A stretch of DNA of 64,000 nt. Source: Ancrocorticia sp. (GTDB lineage: Bacteria > Actinomycetota > Actinomycetes > Actinomycetales > Actinomycetaceae). The notes below the pieces were generated by a model. The model ran no database searches, had not been told where the DNA came from, and worked only from the letters and a program-made list of their open reading frames with translations. Positions 18,994 through 28,644 of this stretch are shown here, piece by piece; the first letter of the stretch is position 1, and every line of letters begins with the position of its first letter. Location of the stretch: assembly GCA_022648165.1 (NCBI GenBank), contig JALCLX010000001.1, positions 1 through 64,000 on the forward strand, read 5' to 3'. Position numbers and translations under genes: made by a program.

Positions 18994-19292
18994 TAGTTCT
19001 CCTCGTTCCTGATCAATTGAACCACCACCGCATCGTCAGAATCCGGGCCGCTCGGCGAATCTTCAAAGGCGGTGAGTGTTCGGCTGCTAAGTTCCGTGGC
19101 CTGCGCCAAAACGCGCGCGCGGAATTCGATAACCCGCTCCACGACTTCGTCGAGCGATTCACGCACGTAATATTGGCTACCGTCAAGCATAACCAGCATA
19201 GTGTCGGGAACAGACTCAACACGGACAAGAAGATCAGGATTCACTGCGAGGAGCTGCCTCGTTTTGCCTGTGAGGCGTGTGAATACGATCAT
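18993..19292 (-). CDS. FlbD-family small flagellar protein
   Basis: A 99-residue protein of the Gram-positive FlbD family (not the Caulobacter regulator). The N-terminal MIVFTRLTGKTRQLLAVNPDL and the YVRESLDEVVERVIEFR segment match the family, which lies between flgE and motA in many Firmicutes and Actinobacteria. Its role is not established. The C-terminal 30 residues are acidic and variable. Its position directly after flgE supports the call. Confidence 0.85.
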   Translation of the reverse strand: MIVFTRLTGKTRQLLAVNPDLLVRVESVPDTMLVMLDGSQYYVRESLDEVVERVIEFRARVLAQATELSSRTLTAFEDSPSGPDSDDAVVVQLIRNEEN

Positions 19293-19391
19293 ATCGGTTC
19301 CATCCTGCGTATCACGCAGCCCTTCCTGGACTGCACGCCCTACTAATCGGCACGCATCAGTGTTCGTTGAGCAAATCGTGCCTTACCTACG

Positions 19392-20621
19392 TCACCGTTT
19401 CAGGTTCACAAGCTCCTGCAGGATCTCGTCCGACGTAGTAATAACACGAGAATTAGCTTGAAAACCTCGCTGCGCAATGATCATATTGGTGAATTCTTGG
19501 GACAGATCCACGTTAGACATCTCCAATGCGCTTCCCGTTAGCGTGCCCCGGTTGCCATTGCCGGCGACACCGATCTGCGCTGCCCCTGAATTGGCAGTGG
19601 CCCGCAACGTGGAGTCACCGGCCTTCTCTAGGCCATCGATGTTGTTGAAGGAAGCAAGCGCCAGCTGCGCGATATCTTGCCGCAGGCCATTGGAGAAAGT
19701 ACCGATCACGGTGCCATCCGGCCCGATTGCGATGGAGCGAAGCACGCCAGCGGCCTGACCATCCACTTCAGAAACTTCTGCAGTGGTCAGATCCGAATAA
19801 CCTGTCAGCGCGCTCAGATCAATCGCGATGTCCACATCGTCATTATTGTTGAGCGCTAGCGCTCCGCTCGGTGTAAGGGAACCATCCGTGTTGATATCCA
19901 ACGTCACTGTATTCGTTACATCTGTTCCATTTTGACCAGTGGTCTGCGCCAGTACTGTCCAAGTGCCCTGCGGATGTGCGGCATTTGACGCGTTACGGGT
20001 AAAGGTGAGAGTGAGATCTTTCGCGTTCCCGACGGCGTCGTACACCGTAGCCGTACGCACAAGGGCCGTATCTGCCCCCGGAGTCAAGTTTGCCGGCAAA
20101 TTGCCTGCGAATGAAACAGCCGTGGTAGCCATCGCACCGATGGTGGTATTGATAGGAACGCGGAGATCGCTAACCGCTTTGTTAGTATCGATTTCACCAT
20201 TCTGGGCAAGCCACCCTTGGACTACCTGACCGCTCGCCGTAATCAGCCGGCCCGAACCATCAAGCCCAAATGCCCCGTTGCGGGTATAAAGCTGCTCGTC
20301 ATTGTCGCGTACAACGAAATAGCCGGATCCCGTAATCATCACGTCCAGTGTGCGTCCGGTTTGTTGCGGCGATCCCTGCGTTTGGTCAGTGACGATAGTT
20401 CCCGTTTGCACACCCAGACCGATTTGCGCGGGATTCGTTCCACCATTTCCGCCTTGCGCGGCGGTCGCATCCGCCAATAGTTGCGAAAGCGTGTCATAAA
20501 AAACCGTGTGCGATGCCTTATAGCCTGCTGTGTTGACGTTAGCGACATTGTTGCTGGTTGTATCCAACATATTCTGGTGAGCGCGAAGTCCTGAAATACC
20601 TGTGAATAGTGATCGAAGCAT
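19392..20621 (-). CDS. flgE: Flagellar hook protein FlgE
   Basis: A 409-residue hook subunit. The N-terminus (MLRSLFTGISGLRAHQNMLD, then NNVANVNTAGYKAS) and C-terminus (NVDLSQEFTNMIIAQRGFQANSRV in pieces) are the paired D0 helices of axial proteins. The variable middle domains are rich in Thr and Asp. AAAGGAG precedes the ATG by 6 bases. It follows flgD in the operon. No separate flgF or flgG gene is seen in the window, so the rod-hook junction may differ from the standard one. Confidence 0.95.
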   Translation of the reverse strand: MLRSLFTGISGLRAHQNMLDTTSNNVANVNTAGYKASHTVFYDTLSQLLADATAAQGGNGGTNPAQIGLGVQTGTIVTDQTQGSPQQTGRTLDVMITGSGYFVVRDNDEQLYTRNGAFGLDGSGRLITASGQVVQGWLAQNGEIDTNKAVSDLRVPINTTIGAMATTAVSFAGNLPANLTPGADTALVRTATVYDAVGNAKDLTLTFTRNASNAAHPQGTWTVLAQTTGQNGTDVTNTVTLDINTDGSLTPSGALALNNNDDVDIAIDLSALTGYSDLTTAEVSEVDGQAAGVLRSIAIGPDGTVIGTFSNGLRQDIAQLALASFNNIDGLEKAGDSTLRATANSGAAQIGVAGNGNRGTLTGSALEMSNVDLSQEFTNMIIAQRGFQANSRVITTSDEILQELVNLKR

Positions 20622-20699
20622 GAGGGTTCTCCTTTATTGAGCACGTGTGCCAATCAAACTGTTTATTCGTCTTCTTTTCCTGGGGAAACCGAAAGTAGA

Positions 20700-21137
20700 T
20701 TAGTCCTGAGCCACAGCAGTTACGTCCGAATATGGGACTGCCGCGTCGCCGATAGTGAGCGTGGGGTCAGTGCCGTCCACATGTGTGAAGCTAGCCGCCA
20801 TCACTGTCCCCTTCGTGGTGTTCCCCTGCCCATCTGTGTATTCCACCGTCTGCCCAACCAGCGCAGCGGCGGATGCGTTTAATTGTGCGATAAGCGATTG
20901 AGCCTGCGATTCGGACAACTGGACAAGCTGTTCCATCGTTGACAGCGCCGTCGTTTGACTCACTATCTCACTGGTACTCATTGGTTCACTAGGATCCTGA
21001 TATTGCAGTGAGGCGGTTAATAATGAGAGGAAAGCATCTTTGTCTAGTTCGTTCGTTGAGTCACTCGTAGTTTGCGAGTTAGACCAGTAGTAATCGTCCG
21101 GCAAGCTGGCCGCCGTTGAGGATATCGGTTCAGACAT
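20700..21137 (-). CDS. flgD: Hook-capping protein FlgD
   Basis: A 145-residue hook-assembly scaffold. The conserved N-terminal region LDKDAFLSLLTASLQYQDPSEPM with the LxxQDPxxPM pattern is diagnostic. The protein is short: it ends soon after the region TVEYTDGQGNTTKGTV and lacks the Ig-like domains of longer FlgD proteins. AAGGAG lies about 7 bases before the ATG. It lies between fliK and flgE. Confidence 0.93.
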   Translation of the reverse strand: MSEPISSTAASLPDDYYWSNSQTTSDSTNELDKDAFLSLLTASLQYQDPSEPMSTSEIVSQTTALSTMEQLVQLSESQAQSLIAQLNASAAALVGQTVEYTDGQGNTTKGTVMAASFTHVDGTDPTLTIGDAAVPYSDVTAVAQD

Positions 21138-21157
21138 TCGTTTTCTCCTTCATGTTT

Positions 21158-22774
21158 CTAAATAACAACGTCGACATGTCCCAATGCGCTGAAATCACCA
21201 GCGCGATTACGCGGTGTTAAATCTTTGCCCGCGCGCGGCAGAACGGGTGCCTCAGGCAGCTCACCAGTGAACCTTTCATCGTGCGCATCGGTGCCATGCG
21301 AGTTACCACCAAGCGATTCTCCAAAAGAGCTATCAGCACCACCAGTATCTCCAGCCACGGAAAGTGTGGCATCCGATCGGATCCCTGATGTGAGCAAGCT
21401 ATGCCGCAGTTCTGGCAGCGCCTCCCGCAAAGCGTGAGCCGCTGCCAGCGTCAGGCCTGCGAGCTCCACATGTAGACCATCAGATCTCAGGTGTGCTGTG
21501 ACTCTGATCGGGCCTAAGTCCTCTGGGTGGACGCGTGCAGAAAACACGTAGTGTCCATCAGGCGCTGACCGCAGGTGTGCCATTGCGTTTCCGATTTGGC
21601 GTGCAAGCGGTTGATATGTAGCACCCGAGGTGGAAACATCACTACGCGCCGTAGTGGAACCGTCAGCAGAAAACAACGCGTTCTGAATCTCCCCTTTGAA
21701 CGTGGATGATTGTGCTCCCTGTTGCGCGGCCGTCTGTGGCAGCGCTGCCTCCACCGTTCTCTCCGATACCACCACTTGGCTGCGTCCGTTAGTCTCTGAA
21801 TTCGCTTCCGTGCTGCGGTGGACGTTTGGCAGGCCCGCGCCGGCCATCGCCGTTTCCGATACCACAGCCTTTCGTGCCGCTCCCGGATTCAGATCCGTAG
21901 CAGCATCGGTCGCGTCTCCATCCTGTGAACTACCACCAGAGCCATGCGCACTGCCCTGCGGAATCGCAGAATTGTTCGCCGAAACTGCTCCTTCGTTCAG
22001 GGATAACATCTGTGCCGCGCCAGGCAGTTCCTGGTTAAGTTGCTGCTTCTCGCTAATCTGCTCAGTGTGGCCAACAGGCACTGATACAGCTGCAACAGGC
22101 GCGGGCGGAATGGCTTCCAACGGCGTTTCTTCTGCCGAGATGACCTTCGCTGGTGCGGCCTGCACCGGCGAAGCTCCTAACACGGCGATCTCGGCGGATA
22201 CCGCTTGTACCGGCGACGCACCATCTTGCGGGATCGTGAATGCTCTGCCTTGCATTGCCGGCTGTTGTGTGGCTGATGCAGGTGTCCCCGGCTGCTGTAA
22301 TACAGCTGCCTTGCTCTCTTGTGTCAACGGCTTTTCTGTCTCTTGCGGCGTTGCTACAAGTTGCTGAATGTGACCGCATTGCGAAGCGGCCTTATCAGCT
22401 GGCTGTGCACCTTCCGAGGACGCAGTATGGGTCGCTAGCTGCGCATTATTCTGGCTGATCTCACTGGTTCTTCCGGCAGCACCAACGCATAATTGGACAC
22501 TCGCAGCAGGTTGGTTTGAAGGCGCACCAGAATCGGTTCCAGATTCCTCTGCTTCTGGCTCCTGATTCTGGTCTGAAGAGGATCCACGTGCAGTGTTGGT
22601 GCCGGGCTGGGCTTCATTTGTCACGGCCAGCTGCGAATCGCTGACGTACATGCTGTGGTCCAATAAGGCGGCAAACTGCGCATCGCTCTCTGCTTCGGCC
22701 TGGGCCGCCCCATTCGATAACGTTCCCGGAGGCATTCCCACGGCTATCTGGCCTATCACAACAGACACCGTCAA
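21158..22774 (-). CDS. fliK: Flagellar hook-length control protein FliK
   Basis: A 538-residue protein. The first 370 residues are low-complexity and rich in Ala, Gln, Ser, Glu and Pro, as expected for the molecular-ruler half. The C-terminal domain (VHPEDLGPIRVTAHLRSDG, then LREALPELRHSLLTSG) is the conserved Flg_hook domain that triggers the FlhB export switch. The start is a TTG at 22774 overlapping the stop of the NlpC/P60 gene, so coupling is likely. It precedes flgD. Confidence 0.92.
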   Translation of the reverse strand: MTVSVVIGQIAVGMPPGTLSNGAAQAEAESDAQFAALLDHSMYVSDSQLAVTNEAQPGTNTARGSSSDQNQEPEAEESGTDSGAPSNQPAASVQLCVGAAGRTSEISQNNAQLATHTASSEGAQPADKAASQCGHIQQLVATPQETEKPLTQESKAAVLQQPGTPASATQQPAMQGRAFTIPQDGASPVQAVSAEIAVLGASPVQAAPAKVISAEETPLEAIPPAPVAAVSVPVGHTEQISEKQQLNQELPGAAQMLSLNEGAVSANNSAIPQGSAHGSGGSSQDGDATDAATDLNPGAARKAVVSETAMAGAGLPNVHRSTEANSETNGRSQVVVSERTVEAALPQTAAQQGAQSSTFKGEIQNALFSADGSTTARSDVSTSGATYQPLARQIGNAMAHLRSAPDGHYVFSARVHPEDLGPIRVTAHLRSDGLHVELAGLTLAAAHALREALPELRHSLLTSGIRSDATLSVAGDTGGADSSFGESLGGNSHGTDAHDERFTGELPEAPVLPRAGKDLTPRNRAGDFSALGHVDVVI

Positions 22775-23541
22775 TATCCCATCTGTAATGCGAGCAAACC
22801 GAAATCGGATTTCTGCGATGATGTCAATGACACGCCGCTCAGAAGATTCTCCAGGATCTCTGCGGCGTAGTCTTGGTATTTCTGGGCCTCCAAGGCCCCC
22901 AAAAGTGCGGTGAGGGAGGTTTGCGTAGACGTGCTCTCCGTGGTTGGAACCGCATCCTGGAATACACGCCGTATTGACGTAGGCGTGTTGTAGACCTCCG
23001 ATACCTCTACTGTCTCTCCCGGCTGAGGCGCGTGGATCATCTGGTTGTTTCCCAAGTAAATGCCGATGTGCTCGCCGTTACGGAAGATCAGTAAATCGCC
23101 TGGTTCGGCCTCGGCGAGACTGCCCACTGATACTCCGAGTGTTCCTTGATCGGCCGCAACTCGGGGAACCAATATACCTAGGTCGGCGAAGGCCAGTTGC
23201 ACTAATCCAGAGCAGTCAACACCACTGGAATCTTCACCACCCCAGACATAGGGCGTTCCTAGGTATTTCATAGCGGATTCGACTAAGTCCTGGCCCGTCA
23301 AACCACTGATTAGGTTTCCCGCCAAAACCGTGCCTTCTACTGTCGAACCACCCGCCGCCGTTGCCGTGTTCGCTTCATCCCCTAAGATGCTCTCGATCAC
23401 TTGAGTAAAGTCCGCAGAATCTGCGCTATTGAGAGAATCCAGGGACTCTGTAGAATCCGCAGTCGCATTCCCCGCAAGTGAAGCCAACACACTGTCAAGC
23501 TCCGCCGTACGAGACATGATTGCTGCTATGCCGTCTGCCAT
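22771..23541 (-). CDS. NlpC/P60-family peptidoglycan hydrolase of the flagellar operon
   Basis: A 256-residue protein. Residues 1-75 form a Ser/Asp-rich helix-containing lead. An NlpC/P60 domain follows from about residue 82: the catalytic cysteine is in VDCSGLVQLAF, the histidine in GEHIGIYLG, and a further polar residue follows in MIHAP. A short C-terminal helical tail ends the protein. No Sec signal is visible, so it may be exported through the flagellar machine. It lies between fliJ (16-base overlap) and fliK, where other bacteria often have FlgJ, and may cut peptidoglycan for rod passage. Confidence 0.9.
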   Translation of the reverse strand: MADGIAAIMSRTAELDSVLASLAGNATADSTESLDSLNSADSADFTQVIESILGDEANTATAAGGSTVEGTVLAGNLISGLTGQDLVESAMKYLGTPYVWGGEDSSGVDCSGLVQLAFADLGILVPRVAADQGTLGVSVGSLAEAEPGDLLIFRNGEHIGIYLGNNQMIHAPQPGETVEVSEVYNTPTSIRRVFQDAVPTTESTSTQTSLTALLGALEAQKYQDYAAEILENLLSGVSLTSSQKSDFGLLALQMGY

Positions 23542-23999
23542 TCGTCGCGCCCCTTTCGCTCTTGTGCGCGGCCGCCCTGAGTGGTGCGCATGCGCGCAGC
23601 TATTTCATCAATGGCCTTCTGTTCCCGCGCCAGTTGTTCGTGTTCTTCTTGGGAGCGCTGTTTGTCGACGAGTTTCTGTGCAATCCTCGTTCTGGTCCTT
23701 GCGTGACGCCACTGCTCACGCGCGGTTTCTCTTGCCGCCTCAGCATCCTTAAATGTAAGAAGAGCTGAGGTGAATGCAGAGGTTGCGGCGGCCCGAGCCG
23801 CCACGACAGCCCGGAAAGTCACAGTGTCCATCTCCGGCGGAAATCCAGAATTTTCCAGCCGACGCTCCGCGTGCATATGAGCGTGCTGCGCCTCATCCCG
23901 CGTGCGAGTTCTCGCCGCCAATGCCGCAGCAGCCCTATCTTCTTCAAAACCACGAATACGAGCAAGACCAGCCAAGCGTCGAATGCGTTGATTCATCAT
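23526..23999 (-). CDS. fliJ: Flagellar export chaperone FliJ
   Basis: A 157-residue, highly charged coiled-coil protein (long runs of Ala, Arg, Glu and Gln from about residue 10 to 145), the form expected of FliJ, the stalk-like partner of FliI. Sequence identity in this family is low; position right after fliI decides the call. The start ATG at 23999 overlaps the fliI stop (ATGA). Confidence 0.85.
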   Translation of the reverse strand: MMNQRIRRLAGLARIRGFEEDRAAAALAARTRTRDEAQHAHMHAERRLENSGFPPEMDTVTFRAVVAARAAATSAFTSALLTFKDAEAARETAREQWRHARTRTRIAQKLVDKQRSQEEHEQLAREQKAIDEIAARMRTTQGGRAQERKGRDEWQTA

Positions 24000-25318
24000 G
24001 AAACCCCCAACGCACAGACCAGCGTATGCAATTGATCCCACGCGCACGATGCGGGAACCGCTTCGGTGAGCGGCTGACACAAGAAATCCTCGATCTCCTG
24101 CGCGTGCGCTACGGCGGCATCCACCTTGGGGTTAGAACCAGCCACATACGCACCCACATCGAGGAGGTCCTGGGCCTGCCTACGCGCAGCGAGCACTGAT
24201 CGCAAGATGCGGGCCATTTCCTGCTGTTCAGGCGTGGTGACATGTGAGGCGACTCGTGATATGGAGGCAACGGGATCCACACTGGGGAAATGTCCGTTCA
24301 CAGCCAACGATCTATCGAGCACGATGTGCCCGTCCAAGATAGAGCGCGCGGAATCTGCAATCGGCTCGTTGTAGTCGTCGCCATCAACAAGAACTGTATA
24401 GATTCCTGTCACCGAACCTTCCCTTCCCATCCCGGCTCTTTCCAGAAGCTGCGCTAGCATCGCGAATGTCGATGGCGGGTAACCGCGAGTAGCTGGCGGC
24501 TCACCGATAGAAAGCCCAACCTCACGTTGCGCCATAGCGAAACGTGTTAGCGAATCCATCATGAGAACCACATTTTCACCCTGGTCACGAAAGTACTCTG
24601 CGATCCGTGTAGCGGTGTGCGCAGCGCGGATACGAACAACAGCAGGATCGTCACTTGTTGCAACAACCACTACGCTGCGCTCCAGGCCCGCATCCCCCAA
24701 ATCGTCTTCCAGAAATTCCCTGACCTCACGCCCGCGTTCCCCTACCAAAGCGATGACCGCTAGATCTGTATCCGCGCCTCTGGCAATCATAGAAAGTAGA
24801 GATGATTTGCCCACGCCAGAACCCGCAAAAAGACCAATGCGCTGCCCACGACCCACCGTTGTCAAGGTATCAACAACCTTAACTCCTAACGAAAGCGGTT
24901 CGGATATCCGCTGACGCTCTAACACTGGCACAGCCCGCGCAGATACGTGCACGCTATCAAACGCATCAATGGCACCCTTGCCATCGATCGGGTGTCCGAG
25001 ACCGTCCAGGACACGCCCAAGCAACTCGTGTCCTACCTTTACTGAGAGTGGACCGCCTAGCGAGTACACACGCGCTCCGGCTTTCAGGCCGTTGAGCGAC
25101 CCTAATGGCATGCAATAAAGACCCTCTTGCGAAACGGATACGACCTCTGCCCACAAAACAGCTCCATCGCCGTGGATTTCCACGAGATCGCCAACAGGCA
25201 AGTGCATTGGAGAGACTTGAATAGACAGACCGCGCACCGCTTTGACCGTTCCCACCCTCATGGGCGCAGCAGCATCCACGATTCGCTTCCATCGACTCGG
25301 TGCAATCACGCTTGCCAT
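23996..25318 (-). CDS. fliI: Flagellum-specific ATPase FliI
   Basis: A 440-residue ATPase of the F1-beta/FliI/SctN family that energises export. Walker A is GLFAGSGVGKSSLL (about 163-176), RGREVREFLEDD follows, Walker B lies in NVVLMMDSLTRFAMAQREV, and the family signature region PATRGYPPSTFA is present. FliH, its regulator, is encoded just upstream and FliJ just downstream. Confidence 0.97.
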   Translation of the reverse strand: MASVIAPSRWKRIVDAAAPMRVGTVKAVRGLSIQVSPMHLPVGDLVEIHGDGAVLWAEVVSVSQEGLYCMPLGSLNGLKAGARVYSLGGPLSVKVGHELLGRVLDGLGHPIDGKGAIDAFDSVHVSARAVPVLERQRISEPLSLGVKVVDTLTTVGRGQRIGLFAGSGVGKSSLLSMIARGADTDLAVIALVGERGREVREFLEDDLGDAGLERSVVVVATSDDPAVVRIRAAHTATRIAEYFRDQGENVVLMMDSLTRFAMAQREVGLSIGEPPATRGYPPSTFAMLAQLLERAGMGREGSVTGIYTVLVDGDDYNEPIADSARSILDGHIVLDRSLAVNGHFPSVDPVASISRVASHVTTPEQQEMARILRSVLAARRQAQDLLDVGAYVAGSNPKVDAAVAHAQEIEDFLCQPLTEAVPASCAWDQLHTLVCALGVS

Positions 25319-25323
25319 AGTGT

Positions 25324-26049
25324 TTACTCCTCGCCTGAAGGAGTGGAGACGGCACAGATATCTGTATCCGCGGTGCCCAGGACAAGCTCTTTAACCCGCG
25401 TGAACGCCGCAGATATACGGGCATCAATGTATCCTTCTGGCAAATCGCAGATCGCATCACCAGGTGCAAGTGATTCTGCCGGCACAAGCTTCACACCTTC
25501 TGGAAGCTGCGCTCCTGGCAACTCCGCCGCAAAATGCTGGATAGTGTCATAATCTTGCTGTGAAACTTTGATCCGTACAATTTCCTCGCGTAAATCCGGA
25601 TCAGCCATGGCCCTCTCCAGCGCTATCTGCGCAGATTTTCGCGTATCGGAAAGTTCCTTTCCAATAATTGCCTCAGCTAATTCGATGCTCTTCATCACTA
25701 GCGCATTTGACACTTCTTTAACCACCGGAAGCGCCCTTTCGCGCATTGCAGCAGCCGCCTGCGCGAGTACCTGTACCGCCACAGCCGCTTCGTGTTGGGC
25801 TCTGACGCGTTCTTGTGCATCTATCCGCAGCAATTCCTTGCGCTGTGCGTCAATTTCCGCAGTCGCAGCATGGTAACCCACACCCCAGCCCGCCATATAA
25901 CCGGCAGCGTATCCCGCTTCCCGATGTGGATCGATCGATGATTGCACATCGCCATAGGCGTTTACCGCACGAAAGGTCACGCGCTGGGGAGCAGCACGAG
26001 CTGTGCGGTCAACTGGTTCTCCGAAGGCGGGCCGCACGCTACTGCACAT
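25324..26049 (-). CDS. fliH: Flagellar assembly protein FliH
   Basis: A 241-residue protein, the negative regulator and tether of FliI. It shows a GxxxG-like run (AGYAAGYMAGWGVGYHA), a central coiled coil and a C-terminal V-ATPase E-like domain (EEIVRIKVSQQDYDTIQ region). I choose the ATG at 26049 with GAGG 9 bases upstream, inside the end of fliG; other in-frame ATG codons at 26055 and 26064 are possible. Start confidence is low; the identity is well supported by gene order. Confidence 0.87.
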   Translation of the reverse strand: MCSSVRPAFGEPVDRTARAAPQRVTFRAVNAYGDVQSSIDPHREAGYAAGYMAGWGVGYHAATAEIDAQRKELLRIDAQERVRAQHEAAVAVQVLAQAAAAMRERALPVVKEVSNALVMKSIELAEAIIGKELSDTRKSAQIALERAMADPDLREEIVRIKVSQQDYDTIQHFAAELPGAQLPEGVKLVPAESLAPGDAICDLPEGYIDARISAAFTRVKELVLGTADTDICAVSTPSGEE

Positions 26050-27058
26050 ACACATCTTCCTCATCTCTGCGAACCACGATCTGTCCACTCTCCTCGAGCT
26101 GCCGAATCACGCTCACCACGGCGCCCCGGGCTTCTTGGACCTGCGACATACGAACACGTCCAGCTACCTCGCTTTCTTCGGTGAGGGTTTCGCGCATTCT
26201 TTCAGAGAGGTTCTTTTCAACTTTTTCGCGAACAACGTCGCCCACACCTTTAAGGGCTAGTGCCAAGGTGCTGATCTCAACCTGGCGCAGCACCAGCTGA
26301 ACGGCCTTATCCTCCAACAACACGATGTCGTCAAAGGTAAACATCATCGAACGCACTTGCTCCGCCAGGGCTTCGTCCCTATCCTTGAGCTCTTCAAGAA
26401 CTTGCTTTTCAGTGCCGGGGTCCGAACGATTCAGGATAGCTACAAGTGGTTCCACCCCGCCTACCTGCATGTATTCCCCTCCAGTCAATACAGATGTAGC
26501 CTTACGCTGAAGATTCTCCGCTACCACGGAGATGACATCCGGTGACGCCTGTTCCATCGTGGCTATTCTCATCGCAACCTCGGCTCGATCCGCGGGAGAA
26601 AGTCCACTCATGATCGCGGCCGCCCGATCAGGGCGCAAATGCGCCAAGACTAAAGCCACTGTTTGCGGATGTTCACCAGCGAGCAACGATTGGACCTCCC
26701 GTCCATCAGCCTGCTGAAGGAAATCAAAAGGTTTGCCCGCCAATAGCGTATTCAGGCGTCCGATGACTTCTCCGGCCTTCTCTTTTCCAAGAGTCTCTTC
26801 GAGAAGCCTTTGGGCGTACTCGAATCCGCCATGGCCTGGTGCAATTTCACCACCAATTGCGACATGGTGGAATTCCCGGAGAACTTCCTTGCTGATCTCC
26901 GTTGGCACGCTATCCATACGAACGATCTCTGCGGTAATATCCTCGACCTCAGTCTCATCTAACAGCGCCAAGACCTTAGCGGCACGGTCGCGTCCCAGCT
27001 GGATCAGCAAGACGGCCGCCCGCTGTGCGGCCGTCAATTTGCTCGCTCCTGTGGCCAT
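26039..27058 (-). CDS. fliG: Flagellar motor switch protein FliG
   Basis: A 339-residue C-ring protein. N-terminal (AAVLLIQLGRDRAAKVL), middle with the EHPQTVALVLAHL motif, and C-terminal torque helix with charged residues (MFTFDDIVLLEDKAVQLVLR) are all present. It links the MS ring (FliF) to FliM. The ATG at 27058 shares a base with the fliF stop (TAATG); a GTG six codons earlier is an alternative. Confidence 0.96.
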   Translation of the reverse strand: MATGASKLTAAQRAAVLLIQLGRDRAAKVLALLDETEVEDITAEIVRMDSVPTEISKEVLREFHHVAIGGEIAPGHGGFEYAQRLLEETLGKEKAGEVIGRLNTLLAGKPFDFLQQADGREVQSLLAGEHPQTVALVLAHLRPDRAAAIMSGLSPADRAEVAMRIATMEQASPDVISVVAENLQRKATSVLTGGEYMQVGGVEPLVAILNRSDPGTEKQVLEELKDRDEALAEQVRSMMFTFDDIVLLEDKAVQLVLRQVEISTLALALKGVGDVVREKVEKNLSERMRETLTEESEVAGRVRMSQVQEARGAVVSVIRQLEESGQIVVRRDEEDVYVQ

Positions 27059-28644
27059 TAGCGCCCGCCCATCCACTCATGAATCGTTGCGGCTACCTGC
27101 TCAGGCTTTTCATCAGCCATTGCGTCCACTTCTTGCCGAATTACTGCATCGGGATCGTATCGGGCAACGGGCTCTTCAACAGGGGGAATCGCATCAACCA
27201 CCGTTTGATCGAGTCCGGGTTCCCCTTCATCTTCTTCATTGAGAGAGGCGAACTCCGAATCCTGCAAGTCTTCCTCGTCTTCTTGCGTCCGCTTCTTGCG
27301 CCAGCGGTGTATCAACAACCAGAGCAGCGCGATGAATGCCAAGCCTCCCGCGATAACCGCATTTCGAATTGAGTCCTCACGCTCGTTTTCAGCTTTCACT
27401 TTTTCCGCCTCGGCAGCTTCGTCCAGTTCGTCCTGAATCTCCTGCGCGCTACTCGTGTCGAACACGGCACGGGTGATGGCAAGCTGATCACCCCGGTCCG
27501 TATCAATGCCAGCTGCTGCGGATACCAACTTCTTGAGATCGTCGTCAGTAAGCGATGCCGAAGCGTTCTGATCGACGAGTACGGAAACAGACTGACGAGT
27601 CAAGCTTCCTGGGCTCACGGTGGTTTCCTCAGTCACCTTATTGACGGAGTTATTCACCGTTTCTTCTTCCTTCTTGTAGGTACCAGTTCCCGAACTCGTC
27701 TCATCGGATGGCACAGCGATGTTATCTGGGCCCAATACACCTGCAGCGGTTGTCCCATTGGCTGACTGGTATTCTTCCGTCGTCTTTGTGCTAGACAAAG
27801 GAGGGATATCATCATCTGTCACAGAGAATGTCTCCGATTTGCGTTGCACCGTGTCTGTCGTAACATCAGAATTGACAGTCACGATTGATTTGTTCTTCCC
27901 TAATACCGCATCCAGCATGTTCTCAATGCGTTGGGAAATCTCCTCCTCAGTAGAACTACGGTCACCCGATTGGTTCTGCGCCATCAAGGTCAAATCCGTC
28001 CCATCGGAATCCACTATCCGCACAGAATTCTGTTGCAAACCCGGTACCGCTGCTGCCACTAAGTTCTGAATGGCCTTCACATTTGCGCTGTCAAGCTCCT
28101 TGCCTGCACCCAACGCAACTAATACGGAAGCGGAAGGGTCCTGCTGGTCCTCCGTAAACACGGACTCCTCTGGAATAGCAAGGTGAACTATTGCCGTAGT
28201 GACGCCATCCACCGCCTGTACCGTCTCTGAAAGCTCACTTTCGAGAGCACGCTTGTAGGCAACTTCTTGTTGAAACTCAGTGGAACCAACACTCAGATCA
28301 TCGAATAGTTCGTAACCATCTGTTTTGGAAGGAATACCTTGCGAAGCCAATTCAACGCGGATCTTGTACACCTTGTCCGCGGGGACGAGCACCGAGGAAC
28401 CACCATCAGTGATCTCGTATTTGACCCCATCGCTCTCCAACTGATCGACCACTGCCGACGTATCTTCAGCGCTCATCCCCGAAAAGACCGGTGCCATATC
28501 GGGTTTGGTAACCCACGTAACAAACCACACGGCGGCCACCACCAGCGCAACAACTCCCAGTACCGCAAAGGTGCGCTGCGGTACTGTGAATGCAAGCCAA
28601 AAATCCTTAAGCTTTCCATAAAGATTACGTAGTTGCGCGGGCAT
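27058..28644 (-). CDS. fliF: Flagellar MS-ring protein FliF
   Basis: A 528-residue membrane protein with an N-terminal membrane helix (about 25-46), two periplasmic ring-building domains (EYELFDDLSVGSTEFQQEV-like region; SASVLVALG; VSVLVDQ) and a second membrane helix near 440-460, followed by an acidic C-terminal tail that binds FliG (YDPDAVIRQEVDAMADEKPE region). Length and order are standard. It starts one base before the end of the fliE stop, so spacing is tight. Confidence 0.96.
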   Translation of the reverse strand: MPAQLRNLYGKLKDFWLAFTVPQRTFAVLGVVALVVAAVWFVTWVTKPDMAPVFSGMSAEDTSAVVDQLESDGVKYEITDGGSSVLVPADKVYKIRVELASQGIPSKTDGYELFDDLSVGSTEFQQEVAYKRALESELSETVQAVDGVTTAIVHLAIPEESVFTEDQQDPSASVLVALGAGKELDSANVKAIQNLVAAAVPGLQQNSVRIVDSDGTDLTLMAQNQSGDRSSTEEEISQRIENMLDAVLGKNKSIVTVNSDVTTDTVQRKSETFSVTDDDIPPLSSTKTTEEYQSANGTTAAGVLGPDNIAVPSDETSSGTGTYKKEEETVNNSVNKVTEETTVSPGSLTRQSVSVLVDQNASASLTDDDLKKLVSAAAGIDTDRGDQLAITRAVFDTSSAQEIQDELDEAAEAEKVKAENEREDSIRNAVIAGGLAFIALLWLLIHRWRKKRTQEDEEDLQDSEFASLNEEDEGEPGLDQTVVDAIPPVEEPVARYDPDAVIRQEVDAMADEKPEQVAATIHEWMGGR

